Source: Campylobacterales bacterium (GTDB taxonomy: Bacteria > Campylobacterota > Campylobacteria > Campylobacterales > JALSKU01). Taken from it: a stretch of 13,844 nt of DNA. The stretch lies in the NCBI GenBank assembly GCA_027038235.1, contig JALVXV010000093.1, forward strand, positions 1-13,844. Reading direction: 5' to 3'. Below the pieces are notes generated by a model. The model did no database searches. It saw nothing but the letters and a program-made list of their open reading frames with translations, and was not told the origin of the DNA. Below, in pieces: positions 1 through 7,356 of the stretch; position 1 is the first letter of the stretch; every line of letters starts with the position of its first letter. The position numbers were made by a program, and so were the translations under genes.

Positions 1-335
<335 letters not shown>

Positions 336-374
336 AAAAAATAAGATGCAACTCTCTTGTTAAGTAAATAAAAA

Positions 375-514
375 AGCTTAGAGCTAAGGGCTTAGAGCTT
401 AGAGCAAGTAGAAAGACTATTGACAATATAAGAAAAAAGCTAGGAGCGAAGAGCTTAGGGCTGAGAGCTAAAACATTGCAAAAGCTCTAAGCTCTGTGCT
501 CTAAGCTCTTAGCT
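375..514. repeat. Three arrays of a degenerate heptamer (consensus AGCTTAG) in the 23S-5S spacer
   Basis: Three runs of five 7-bp units are visible, each in strict register. Run A (375-409, plus orientation) reads AGCTTAG, AGCTAAG, GGCTTAG, AGCTTAG, AGCAAGT. Run B (438-472, plus) reads AGCTAGG, AGCGAAG, AGCTTAG, GGCTGAG, AGCTAAA. Run C (480-514) is the reverse complement: AGCTAAG, AGCTTAG, AGCACAG, AGCTTAG, AGCTTTT. B and C are separated by only 7 bases, so the transcript could fold them into a long imperfect hairpin. No tRNA gene is present in this spacer. The function is unknown. Confidence 0.85.
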
Positions 515-522
515 TTATAACC

Positions 523-568
523 AATTGAGTTAAACAAGTACTTGAAGAAGTATTTATTTAACTCAATT
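523..568 (+). repeat. Perfect 12-bp inverted repeat just upstream of 5S
   Basis: AATTGAGTTAAA (523-534) is the exact reverse complement of TTTAACTCAATT (557-568), with a 22-base loop containing the palindrome CAAGTACTTG (535-544). The right arm reaches the 5' end of 5S. The same bases AACTCAA (560-566) can pair instead with TTGAGTT (684-690) just after 5S, extending the terminal 5S helix. It is probably a precursor-processing structure; that role is inferred. Confidence 0.6.
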
Positions 569-684
569 CCGGTGGCTATAGAGAGAGGGAAACGCCCTGT
601 TCCATTTCGAACCAGGAAGCTAAGCCTCTCATCGCCGATAATACTGCCCCTTACTGGGGTTGGGAATGTAGGTCGCTGCCGGTT
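567..684 (+). rRNA. 5S rRNA
   Basis: The sequence has the 5S hallmarks: a GGTGGC 5' strand (571-576) pairing with GCTGCC (675-680), the central CCATTTCGAACCAGGAAG block (602-619), and the GTAGGTCGCTGCC 3' strand. It is about 118 nt long and lies about 230 nt downstream of 23S, the normal order for an rRNA operon. The ends are set from the closing helix and are uncertain by a few bases, because flanking bases continue the pairing. Confidence 0.95.
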
Positions 685-897
685 TGAGTTTTACTTCATA
701 ATTAGCAAATAGCTAAAATCTGCAAATATTTCAATTTTTATTTACTAACTATTTTAAAATGAAATAGTCCTAAGTATAGTTTATCATGATATGCTCTATT
801 TATGTTTCATTGCTTAGCAAGTTATAATTTGATGAAGTTAAAAGCTTAACTCCTTTTCTTTTTAGTTCGCATAATCACCTTGTAAGTAAAATTTAAA

Positions 898-903
898 TAT
901 AAT
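898..903 (+). promoter_or_regulatory. Candidate -10 box for the aroQ operon
   Basis: A perfect TATAAT lies about 27 bases before the aroQ start, giving a short leader that would still contain the ribosome binding site at 922-929. There is no good -35 box, which is usual for sigma-70 promoters of Campylobacterota. A second TATAAT at 823-828 is an alternative. The assignment is by motif only. Confidence 0.4.
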
Positions 904-932
904 ACATGATAAATTTTATAAAGAGGTGAATG

Positions 933-1409
933 ATGAAAGTTGTAGTAATTCATGGTCCAAATATGAATATGTTAGGAATAAGAGATCAGGCTATTTATGG
1001 CCCTATGAAACTTGAAGAGATAAATGCTCAGATGAAAGCAGTTGCAGAGCAAAATAAGATAGAGATAGAGTTTTTTCAATCAAATTTAGAGGGTGAAATA
1101 GTTGATAAGATTCAAGAGTGTTTAGGAGATAGTGATGGTATTATCATTAATCCAGCTGCTTATACTCACACCTCTATAGCCATAAGAGATGCTATTCAAG
1201 CTGTTGGGCTTCCTGCTATTGAAGTTCATGTAAGTAATATTCATAGAAGAGAGGAGTTTAGACAAAAAAGTTTAACTGCTCCTGTTTGTCATGGTCAAAT
1301 TTCTGGTTTTGGTCCTTTTGGATATCATTTAGCTATGATAGGTATGCTTCAAATATTTAATGAAATTCAAGCTTTAAAAGAGCAACAAAAAGCACAAAAA
1401 CAAAAATAG
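933..1409 (+). CDS. aroQ: 3-dehydroquinate dehydratase, type II
   Basis: This cytosolic enzyme converts 3-dehydroquinate to 3-dehydroshikimate, the third step of the shikimate pathway to aromatic amino acids and chorismate. The 158-residue length is normal for the small dodecameric type II family. Visible signatures are the GPNMNMLG stretch (residues 8-15), the mobile-lid Arg17 and catalytic Tyr22 (RDQAIYG), INPAAYTH with Asn73 and His79, and EVHVSN with His99 followed by FRQKS. I chose the ATG at 933 over the one at 930: the ribosome binding site GAGGTGA ends at 929, which leaves no space for 930, and homologues begin MKxxxxxGPN. The M24 peptidase gene follows after 6 bases. The sequence closely resembles Campylobacter AroQ as I remember it. 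Confidence 0.95.
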   Translation: MKVVVIHGPNMNMLGIRDQAIYGPMKLEEINAQMKAVAEQNKIEIEFFQSNLEGEIVDKIQECLGDSDGIIINPAAYTHTSIAIRDAIQAVGLPAIEVHVSNIHRREEFRQKSLTAPVCHGQISGFGPFGYHLAMIGMLQIFNEIQALKEQQKAQKQK

Positions 1410-1415
1410 ATCTTA

Positions 1416-2438
1416 ATGGACTTTATTTTAAAAAATGAAAATAGCATATATTATGAGTGTGGCTTTTCATGCGACAATGTCATATTTTTGCGACTTGGAA
1501 GTGAAGCATTTTTTATAACTGATAGCAGATATACTACTGAGGCTAAAGAGAGCATAAAAGATGCTGAAGTTATTGATGGTGGGCATGATTTAGCAAAGAG
1601 TGCAAGGGAGATCTTGAGAAAAAATAGAGTCAAAAAACTTTTATATGACCCACTTGATTGGAGTGTAGAGGATTTTTACAGATTAACTTCGAAGTTAAAT
1701 TGTTACTTTAAAAAAGAGAGAAATTTTTCTCAAAAAAAAAGAATTATCAAGAGTGATAAGGAGATAGAGTTACTAAGAGAGGCTTCTACTCTAGGTAGTA
1801 AAGGATTTGATAAATTTGCTAACTATCTACAAGATGGTGGTGTAGGGCAAAGTGAAAAGAGACTCTTTTTTAAGGCTATAGAGCTTTTGACAAATAGTGG
1901 TGAGCTAAATGTTAGTTTTAATCCAATTGTTGCTATCAATAAAAATGCAGCAAAGCCCCATGCACTACCTTCTGAAAATATATTAAAAAAGGGCGATCTG
2001 CTCCTTTTTGATGCAGGAGTCAAATATAAAAGATATTGTAGCGACAGAACTAGAATGACAGAGATAAATACCAAGTCTCATTTTGGCATAAAACAAAACT
2101 ATAAAGATAAAAAGAGACAAAAAGTATATGATACTGTTTTAAAAGCAAAAGATAGAGCTTTAAAGGTTGCAAAAGAGGGAGTAAAAGCAAAAGATATAGA
2201 TAAAGTTGCAAGAGAAGTCATAGATAAAGCTGGATATGGTAAATATTTTATCCACTCCACAGGTCATGGGGTAGGCTTGGATATTCACGAATTACCTATC
2301 ATATCTAAAAGAGATGAAACAGTTTTGAAAGAGAATATGGTATTTACTATCGAGCCTGGCATTTACTTACCAGGAGAGTTTGGAGTAAGGATAGAGGATA
2401 TGGTGGTGATAAAAAATGGCAAAGGGGAAATACTGTGA
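1416..2438 (+). CDS. M24 family metallopeptidase (Xaa-Pro aminopeptidase/dipeptidase type)
   Basis: This is a cytosolic two-metal peptidase expected to cleave Xaa-Pro bonds in peptides. An N-terminal creatinase-like domain (about 1-120) precedes the pita-bread catalytic domain. All five metal ligands of the family are present: Asp199 (LLFDAG), Asp210 (YCSDRTRM), His284 (STGHGVG), Glu313 (TIEPGIY) and Glu327 (VRIEDM). Their spacing is close to that of archaeal prolidase. At 340 residues it is a normal length. Whether it is an aminopeptidase P or a dipeptidase (pepQ) cannot be settled from sequence, so I give no symbol. It starts 6 bases after aroQ with only a weak ribosome binding site and overlaps the putative folK start by 23 bases, so translation is probably coupled. 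Confidence 0.92.
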   Translation: MDFILKNENSIYYECGFSCDNVIFLRLGSEAFFITDSRYTTEAKESIKDAEVIDGGHDLAKSAREILRKNRVKKLLYDPLDWSVEDFYRLTSKLNCYFKKERNFSQKKRIIKSDKEIELLREASTLGSKGFDKFANYLQDGGVGQSEKRLFFKAIELLTNSGELNVSFNPIVAINKNAAKPHALPSENILKKGDLLLFDAGVKYKRYCSDRTRMTEINTKSHFGIKQNYKDKKRQKVYDTVLKAKDRALKVAKEGVKAKDIDKVAREVIDKAGYGKYFIHSTGHGVGLDIHELPIISKRDETVLKENMVFTIEPGIYLPGEFGVRIEDMVVIKNGKGEIL

Positions 2439-3015
2439 AGTCTTTGACTTCAGGAGTAAAGATAGTAAGGTGGTAAGGAGTAAAAAGTTAAAAGCAAAAA
2501 TAGGCAATGTACAAAAAAATATTCAGCACTCAAATTACAAATCACGATTTATAAAAATATCCAAATTTCCTTACAAAACAAACTCAATATCCACTAAAAA
2601 ACATACTGTTGTTGTAGGTATAGGTGGTAATATTGGAGATACAAAAAGAAGGTTTCAAAAACTTTTTTACTATTTTAAAAAGGATCCATTCTTAGATATT
2701 ATGCAAACCTCTTCAATCCTTCAAAATCCACCTTTTGGATATGTAAATCAACCCGATTTTTACAATGCTGTAGTGGTTTTAAAGACAAATCTAACACCGT
2801 TAAAACTTTTAAGATACCTTTTAAAAGTGGAGAAAAAGTTTAAAAGGCGAAGAGAATTTAAAAATTCTCCAAGGACTTTAGACATTGATATAATATTTTA
2901 TGATAAAATAACATATAAAAAAGATGAGTTAACCATACCTCATCCAAAGTATCATGAGAGGGATAGTGTTTTATTGCCTTTACAAGAAGTATTGTTAAGG
3001 AGTAAAGGGGGATAG
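2416..3015 (+). CDS. folK: 2-amino-4-hydroxy-6-hydroxymethyldihydropteridine pyrophosphokinase (HPPK)
   Basis: HPPK transfers pyrophosphate from ATP to 6-hydroxymethyl-dihydropterin, the step before dihydropteroate synthase in folate synthesis. The catalytic domain begins near residue 63 with VVVGIGGNIGDT. It continues with NPPFGYVNQPDFYNAV (about 103-118), the Mg/ATP motif RTLDIDIIFYD (about 153-163) and the signature IPHPKYHERDSVLLPL. The first 60 residues are a lysine-rich, low-complexity extension, and part of it is encoded by octamer repeats at 2453-2492. Only two usual start codons lie upstream of the domain in this frame: ATG 2416, inside the preceding gene, and GTG 2470. The stop codon (3013-3015) lies inside another octamer array that also encodes the last residues (RSKGG). 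Enzyme identity is firm; the start is not. Confidence 0.9.
   Translation: MAKGKYCEVFDFRSKDSKVVRSKKLKAKIGNVQKNIQHSNYKSRFIKISKFPYKTNSISTKKHTVVVGIGGNIGDTKRRFQKLFYYFKKDPFLDIMQTSSILQNPPFGYVNQPDFYNAVVVLKTNLTPLKLLRYLLKVEKKFKRRREFKNSPRTLDIDIIFYDKITYKKDELTIPHPKYHERDSVLLPLQEVLLRSKGG
2453..2492 (+). repeat. Octamer array 1, inside the folK 5' region
   Basis: Five consecutive 8-bp units are in register: GGAGTAAA, GATAGTAA, GGTGGTAA, GGAGTAAA, AAGTTAAA. The first and fourth are identical and match the GGAGTAAA units found at later gene junctions. An 8-bp period cannot give a repeating peptide, so the array is not conserved as protein sequence even though it lies in the folK reading frame. Confidence 0.7.
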
Positions 3016-3102
3016 GGGTAAAGGAGTAAAGGGGATGGAAGCTTAGCTGTACAAAGCTTTTATTTTTATCTTTGCACCTTTACCCCTCCCAAACTTTACA
3101 CC
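2999..3102. repeat. Octamer arrays 2 and 3: inverted pair between folK and flhF
   Basis: The forward array (2999-3038) reads GGAGTAAA, GGGGGATA, GGGGTAAA, GGAGTAAA, GGGGATGG. The reverse array (3063-3102), read on the minus strand, gives GGTGTAAA, GTTTGGGA, GGGGTAAA, GGTGCAAA, GATAAAAA. Both are five units long, and the 24-base spacer equals three units. The 16 bases 3015-3030 pair with 3071-3086 at 14 of 16 positions, with one more G·U wobble in RNA. The transcript should therefore form a strong hairpin between folK and flhF. No T-run follows, so a standard terminator is unlikely. Confidence 0.8.
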
Positions 3103-3110
3103 TATCTCAC

Positions 3111-3129
3111 GAAGGGAGATTATTAATTG
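3111..3129 (+). promoter_or_regulatory. Ribosome binding site deciding a TTG start of flhF
   Basis: GAAGGGAG (3111-3118) lies 8 bases before TTG 3127. No ATG or GTG in this frame fits the family N-terminus, while MKLLSFTAD from the TTG aligns with FlhF beginnings. The TTG start is well supported. Confidence 0.75.
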
Positions 3130-4386
3130 AAACTTTTATCTTTCACGGCAGATTCGCCTTCAAATGCATTAAAAAAAGCTCAACTCCAATGCGGAGAAGA
3201 TGCACTTGTAGTAAGTACAAAAGAGATACAAAAAAGGGGTCTTGGCAAAAGTGGCATATATGAAGTGGTGGTTGCTGTTGAAGAGAGAGAGGTACAAAAA
3301 AGAGAGAAGAAGCCTAGGAAAAAAAGTAGTGATATACTCTTAGATATTTCAGAAGCAGCTAAACAAATATCACAAATAGAAAATTTAACAACATCTTCAT
3401 CAACTAAAGAGAAATTAGAATCACAGACTCTAAAGAGTACTATAGATGCAAATGGTTTTAAAGAGATAAGAGATGAAATAAGTAGACTTTCTGATAAAGT
3501 AAAATTGATACAGGAGATGTTTTGGGAAGAGAAAGCCCCACAAAGAGGGGAGCTTAATATCCCATCAGAGTTTGCAGAAATTTACAAAAAAGCTAGAGTA
3601 AGTGGAATGGATCAAGATGATTTGGATTCTATTATGGAGCTTACTTTGGAGCATATGCCCTATAGCATGAGAAAAAATTCAAAAAGTGTAAAAAGATATT
3701 TTCAAGTACTTCTTAGAAAAATGATACCTATTAGATTGGAATCAGATATACAAAAGGGCAAAAAACGGATTATGATGTTTGTGGGACCTACTGGAGTAGG
3801 AAAGACTACAACTTTAGCAAAATTAGCTGCTAGATACTCATATCTTAAAGAGAGAAGAGAAAAAGTAGGCATCATTACTTTAGATACCTATAGGATAGGT
3901 GCAGTAGAACAACTATTTCAATTTGCTAAAATGATGAGACTTCCAATAGAGGATGTTATAGATATAGGCGATTTTGCTAGAGCTATTCGTTCGCTCTCCT
4001 TTTGTGATACTATTCTTATAGATACCATAGGTAGCTCTCAGTATGATAAAGAAAAATTGGCAAAAATGGAGGAGTTTTTACAAAATTCAAATGTTGATAT
4101 TGATGTCAATCTTGTTCTCTCTTCAAATACAAAATTGGAGGATTTAAGAGATATTTATAAAAGCTTTGAATATCTAAATATAGATACAATTATATTTACC
4201 AAATTTGATGAGACGAAAAGTTTTGGTAATATTTTTTCATTGGTAAAAGAGGTTTCAAAACCATTGAGTTACTTCTCTATTGGTCAAGAGGTTCCTGATG
4301 ATATTATGTGTGCTAGTAGTGAATTTTTAGTAGATTGTATTTTGGATGGTTTTAAAAAGGAAAAAGATGCAAAATCAAGCAAATAA
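3127..4386 (+). CDS. flhF: Flagellar biosynthesis protein FlhF (SRP-type GTPase)
   Basis: FlhF marks the site of flagellar assembly at the cell pole and recruits early flagellar components. In Campylobacter and Helicobacter it is also needed for sigma-54 flagellar gene expression. A basic N-terminal B domain (about 1-110) leads to the N domain and then the SRP GTPase G domain (about 215-410). G-domain motifs are the P-loop GPTGVGKTTT (220-229), LDTYRIGAVEQL around Asp253, a G3 motif DTIGSS (299-304) that is DTAG in most SRP GTPases, and the G4 motif TKFD (358-361). The length of 419 residues is close to normal. The gene starts with TTG and overlaps flhG by 20 bases, which suggests coupled translation of this functional pair. 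Confidence 0.95.
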   Translation: MKLLSFTADSPSNALKKAQLQCGEDALVVSTKEIQKRGLGKSGIYEVVVAVEEREVQKREKKPRKKSSDILLDISEAAKQISQIENLTTSSSTKEKLESQTLKSTIDANGFKEIRDEISRLSDKVKLIQEMFWEEKAPQRGELNIPSEFAEIYKKARVSGMDQDDLDSIMELTLEHMPYSMRKNSKSVKRYFQVLLRKMIPIRLESDIQKGKKRIMMFVGPTGVGKTTTLAKLAARYSYLKERREKVGIITLDTYRIGAVEQLFQFAKMMRLPIEDVIDIGDFARAIRSLSFCDTILIDTIGSSQYDKEKLAKMEEFLQNSNVDIDVNLVLSSNTKLEDLRDIYKSFEYLNIDTIIFTKFDETKSFGNIFSLVKEVSKPLSYFSIGQEVPDDIMCASSEFLVDCILDGFKKEKDAKSSK

Positions 4387-5236
4387 ACTAAAAAGCATAG
4401 TAGCATCTTCAAATAGTTCAAATCCAAAAACTAAGTTTATAGCTATAACAAGTGGCAAGGGTGGAGTTGGCAAGAGTACAATAAGTGTAAACATAGCAGT
4501 TTTACTTGCAGAGTATGGATACAAGACAGCTCTTTTTGATGCTGATATAGGGTTGGCAAATTTGGATGTACTTTTAAATGTCAAATGTGCAAAAAATATC
4601 TTAAATGTGTTAAAAGGTGAGTGCTCTCTTGATGAGGTGATTGTTCCTATCGAGAAAAATCTTATATTAATTCCAGGTGATAGTGGCGATGAGATACTAA
4701 AATATAGTGATCAATTTATCTATGAGAGATTTATGGAGGAGACCGCATCGCTCAATGAACTTGATTATATTATTGTTGATACAGGTGCAGGTATAGGGAA
4801 AAATACAAAACTCTTTTTAAATGCAGCTGATGAAGTTATAGTTGTAACGATACCAGATCCTGCAGCTATAACTGATGCATATGCAACTATCAAGATTACA
4901 AGTGCATTTAAAGATGAGGTATTTATGGTACTAAATATGGTAAAAAATGCAAATGAAGCTAGGATGATATTTGACAAAATAGATAAAGTAGCAAAAAATA
5001 ATATGCCAGAGAGTTTTAAACTATCGCTACTTGGAAATATATCAAATGATAAAAATATAGCAAAAAGCATTAGAAGCAGGACTATATATGTACATGAGCA
5101 TCCAAATTCTCTCTCTACTATGGATTTTAAAGAGATTATTAAAAAATTGATATACAAATTGGAACATAAAGTGCTTGATAATACAAAAGATAGTAGTTTT
5201 GGCGGTTTCTTTAAAAGATTGATGGAGCAGTTTTGA
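4367..5236 (+). CDS. flhG: Flagellum number regulator FlhG (MinD-like ATPase)
   Basis: FlhG is a membrane-cycling P-loop ATPase that limits flagellar number and stimulates the GTPase of FlhF. Residues 30-38 are the deviant Walker A box GKGGVGKST. FDADIGLANLD (57-67) and VDTGAGIG (from 137) are the other MinD/ParA signatures. The N-terminal NQANKLK (3-9) matches the FlhG activator motif DQAxxLR. The C-terminal FGGFFKRLMEQF looks like the amphipathic membrane-targeting helix. I chose ATG 4367 because AAGGA (4357-4361) precedes it at proper spacing and homologues begin at this motif; an in-frame ATG at 4346 is possible. It overlaps flhF by 20 bases and lies one base before the next gene. The length is 289 residues. 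Confidence 0.94.
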   Translation: MQNQANKLKSIVASSNSSNPKTKFIAITSGKGGVGKSTISVNIAVLLAEYGYKTALFDADIGLANLDVLLNVKCAKNILNVLKGECSLDEVIVPIEKNLILIPGDSGDEILKYSDQFIYERFMEETASLNELDYIIVDTGAGIGKNTKLFLNAADEVIVVTIPDPAAITDAYATIKITSAFKDEVFMVLNMVKNANEARMIFDKIDKVAKNNMPESFKLSLLGNISNDKNIAKSIRSRTIYVHEHPNSLSTMDFKEIIKKLIYKLEHKVLDNTKDSSFGGFFKRLMEQF

Positions 5237-5237
5237 G

Positions 5238-5558
5238 ATGAAAATAGAGAATTTTATATATTTTTTTACAATTTGCGGATTTTTTATAGGACTTATATTT
5301 TCCATTATAAATTTTAATGATCCAATGTATATACTATTTTATACACTTTTAATAACACTATTTTTTTATCTGTTGATACATTTAAGTATTGCAAATTTTT
5401 TGGATATAAAAAATCTTTCTAAAGAGATATTTGATAAAAGCAAATATGAGGAGGCGAGTGATTATTTTATATATGAGTTAGAAAGTAGAGAAAAGAGGAT
5501 CAAAACTTTAGTAAATGTTGTTGAAAATATAAATTCAAAAAAGTTCAAGAGTAAATAG
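5238..5558 (+). CDS. Small two-helix membrane protein, unknown function
   Basis: The 106-residue product has two hydrophobic stretches, about 6-24 (FIYFFTICGFFIGLIFSI) and 30-52 (MYILFYTLLITLFFYLLIHL). A charged C-terminal half follows (about 56-106), rich in Lys and Glu and probably a cytosolic helix. I recognise no domain. Campylobacter jejuni has a small membrane protein in the same slot between flhG and fliA, so position rather than sequence suggests a role near the flagellar base. It begins one base after the flhG stop, with GGAG 5224-5227 as ribosome binding site, and ends two bases before fliA. It is almost certainly part of the operon. A specific function cannot be given. Confidence 0.8.
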   Translation: MKIENFIYFFTICGFFIGLIFSIINFNDPMYILFYTLLITLFFYLLIHLSIANFLDIKNLSKEIFDKSKYEEASDYFIYELESREKRIKTLVNVVENINSKKFKSK

Positions 5559-5560
5559 TA

Positions 5561-6274
5561 ATGAGTTATATGACAAAATCGCAACTTAATGCTTATGAAA
5601 GGGAAAAAAGAGAAGAGAGTGATAAACTAGCTCTTCAATTTTTACCAGCAGTTAGAGCTATGGCATATAGACTTAAAGAGAGATTGCCTAGTAGTGTAGA
5701 TGTAAATGATCTTATCTCTATCGGCACAGAGGAGACTATAAAACTCTCAAGAAGATATGATGAGAGTAAAAATGACTTTTTTTGGGGATATGCAAAACAA
5801 AGGGTCTATGGCTCTATGCTTGACTATCTAAGAAGTCTTGATACTGTAAGTAGAAACAATAGAAGACTTATCAAAGCTATAGATGCAGAGTGCGAAAGAT
5901 ATATGGATGAATTTGACGAAGAGCCGGATAATAAATATCTTGCAGAGGTTTTAGGGGAGAGTGAAAAAAAGATAAGAGAGGTAAGAAATATATCTGAAAC
6001 CTCCTCAGTTTTGCCAATTAGTGAACAGATGGTGATATTTGATAAGCACAATACTGAAGAAGAGGTAGAAAGAGATGAACTTATAAAGTCTATAAAAACA
6101 GTTTTAAGTGGATTTAAGGAGAGAGAGCAACTTATTATCCAGCTTTACTATTTTGAAGAGTTAAGTTTAAAGGAGATAAGTCAAATGCTAGGAATAAGTG
6201 AATCAAGGATTTCACAAATTCACAAAAAACTTATCAGAAAGATAAGAAATGAATTAGGAAGTGATGATGGCTGA
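5561..6274 (+). CDS. fliA: RNA polymerase sigma-28 factor FliA
   Basis: FliA directs transcription of late flagellar genes (flagellin, filament and chemotaxis genes) and is normally held by the anti-sigma factor FlgM until the hook is complete. Region 2 spans about 23-95 and includes the -10 recognition stretch KQRVYGSMLDYLRSLD. Region 3 follows (about 98-150), and region 4 carries the helix-turn-helix LSLKEISQMLGISESRISQI (201-220). Its 237 residues match the usual FliA length. The ribosome binding site is weak (AAGAG 5547-5551); an in-frame ATG at 5570 is an alternative start. The stop codon overlaps the fliM start by 8 bases. Confidence 0.95.
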   Translation: MSYMTKSQLNAYEREKREESDKLALQFLPAVRAMAYRLKERLPSSVDVNDLISIGTEETIKLSRRYDESKNDFFWGYAKQRVYGSMLDYLRSLDTVSRNNRRLIKAIDAECERYMDEFDEEPDNKYLAEVLGESEKKIREVRNISETSSVLPISEQMVIFDKHNTEEEVERDELIKSIKTVLSGFKEREQLIIQLYYFEELSLKEISQMLGISESRISQIHKKLIRKIRNELGSDDG

Positions 6275-7316
6275 TATATTAAGTCAAGAGGAGATTGATG
6301 CACTACTTGAAGTCGTAGATGAAGAGGATGCTACAGAGATTTCAGCTGATAAGATCTTAGAACAAAGACAAGTTGTATTATATGACTTTAAACGACCAAA
6401 TAGAGTAAGCAAAGAGCAACTTCGTGTTATAAGAGGCATACATGATAAGATGGCTAGAAATCTTTCATCCCAAATATCAGCCATAATGAGATCTATTGTT
6501 GAAATACAACTCCACTCTGTTGATCAGATGACTTATGGTGAGTTTCTTATGAGTTTGCCAAGCCCTACAAGTTTCAATGTATTTTCCATGAAACCACTTG
6601 ATGGTAGTGGAGTTATCGAGATAAATCCATCCATTGCTTTTCCTATGATAGATAGACTTCTTGGAGGAAAAGGAGAGGGTTTTGATACTAGTAGAGAGCT
6701 TACTGATATAGAGCTAAATCTACTTGATGCAATACTTAGAATTATTACACAAAAACTAAGAGGAGCTTGGGAGCCGATAACTGATATGTATCCAAATATT
6801 GAAACTAAAGAGTCAAGTCCCAATGTAGTTCAGATAGTTTCGCAAAATGAGATAGTTATCATGGTTGTCATGGAGCTAATAGTCGGCAACTCTAGCGGTA
6901 TGATAAATATATGTTATCCTGTAATTTACTTAGAGTCTATACTGCCTAAACTTGCAAATAGAGATATTATGCTTGGAAGTTCAAATACTAAAAAAAGTAG
7001 AAATAAAGAGTTAAATGTTCTCATAAAAAGAACTGATATAAATGTAGAAGCTATTTTGGGAAGAACTACACTAAGTGTTAAGGAGCTTTTGGATCTGAAA
7101 AAAGATGATATAATAAGGCTTGATCGCAGTGCAGATGATACAGCGATAGTAAGTGTCGATAAAAAAGATATGTTTATAGGTAATATTGGGATTAGAAGAT
7201 TTAGAAAATCTATCAAAATTTCTGATTTTATCAAGAGTGATAGAGATGAGATAAAAGAGTATCTTGAAATCATTGAAGAAAATAGACGAAAAAAGATGTC
7301 CACTATAAGTGCATAA
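6267..7316 (+). CDS. fliM: Flagellar motor switch protein FliM
   Basis: FliM forms the middle layer of the cytoplasmic C-ring and binds phosphorylated CheY to switch rotation. The N-terminus carries the CheY-P docking motif LSQEEIDALL (5-14). A CheC-like middle domain begins near residue 37 (VLYDFKRPNRVSKEQLR), with LLGGKGEG (131-138) in the FliG-contacting loop region. The C-terminal SpoA/FliN-like domain lies at about 258-320. There are three adjacent possible starts: GTG 6261, ATG 6264 and ATG 6267. I chose 6267 because AGGA (6256-6259) is at proper spacing and it gives the family start MADILSQEE. It overlaps fliA by 8 bases. The length of 349 residues is normal. Confidence 0.95.
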   Translation: MADILSQEEIDALLEVVDEEDATEISADKILEQRQVVLYDFKRPNRVSKEQLRVIRGIHDKMARNLSSQISAIMRSIVEIQLHSVDQMTYGEFLMSLPSPTSFNVFSMKPLDGSGVIEINPSIAFPMIDRLLGGKGEGFDTSRELTDIELNLLDAILRIITQKLRGAWEPITDMYPNIETKESSPNVVQIVSQNEIVIMVVMELIVGNSSGMINICYPVIYLESILPKLANRDIMLGSSNTKKSRNKELNVLIKRTDINVEAILGRTTLSVKELLDLKKDDIIRLDRSADDTAIVSVDKKDMFIGNIGIRRFRKSIKISDFIKSDRDEIKEYLEIIEENRRKKMSTISA

Positions 7317-7320
7317 TATA

Positions 7321-7336
7321 GGAGCAAAGGAGTAGA
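7321..7336 (+). repeat. Octamer pair at the fliM-fliY junction
   Basis: Two 8-bp units, GGAGCAAA and GGAGTAGA, fall in the 36-base gap between fliM and fliY. They match the octamers found before flhF and mnmA. The second unit also serves as a Shine-Dalgarno sequence for the ATG at 7339. With only two units, chance similarity of ribosome-binding bases is possible. Confidence 0.45.
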
Positions 7337-7338
7337 AA

Positions 7339-7356
7339 ATGGAGAAGACAAAGTGA
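7339..7356 (+). other. Five-codon ORF (MEKTK) overlapping the fliY start
   Basis: ATG 7339 has a strong ribosome binding site (AAAGGAG 7326-7332) and reads five codons to TGA 7354-7356, which overlaps the GTG start of fliY (7353-7355). It may be a coupling leader peptide. Alternatively it is the true fliY start separated from the rest by a one-base deletion. Nothing in the sequence chooses between them. Confidence 0.3.

Noticed and set aside
748..768. 7-bp hairpin ACTATTT/AAATAGT downstream of 5S as rRNA operon terminator
   Set aside because: The stem is all but AT-only and is not followed by a T-run. In this AT-rich spacer such a stem is expected by chance.
2999..3102. CRISPR array
   Set aside because: The repeats are 8-bp tandem degenerate units without spacers, far shorter than CRISPR repeats, and no cas genes are nearby.
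3072..3263. 63-codon plus-strand frame overlapping the flhF start
   Set aside because: It is out of frame with flhF, begins inside the inverted octamer array and has no ribosome binding site or family resemblance.
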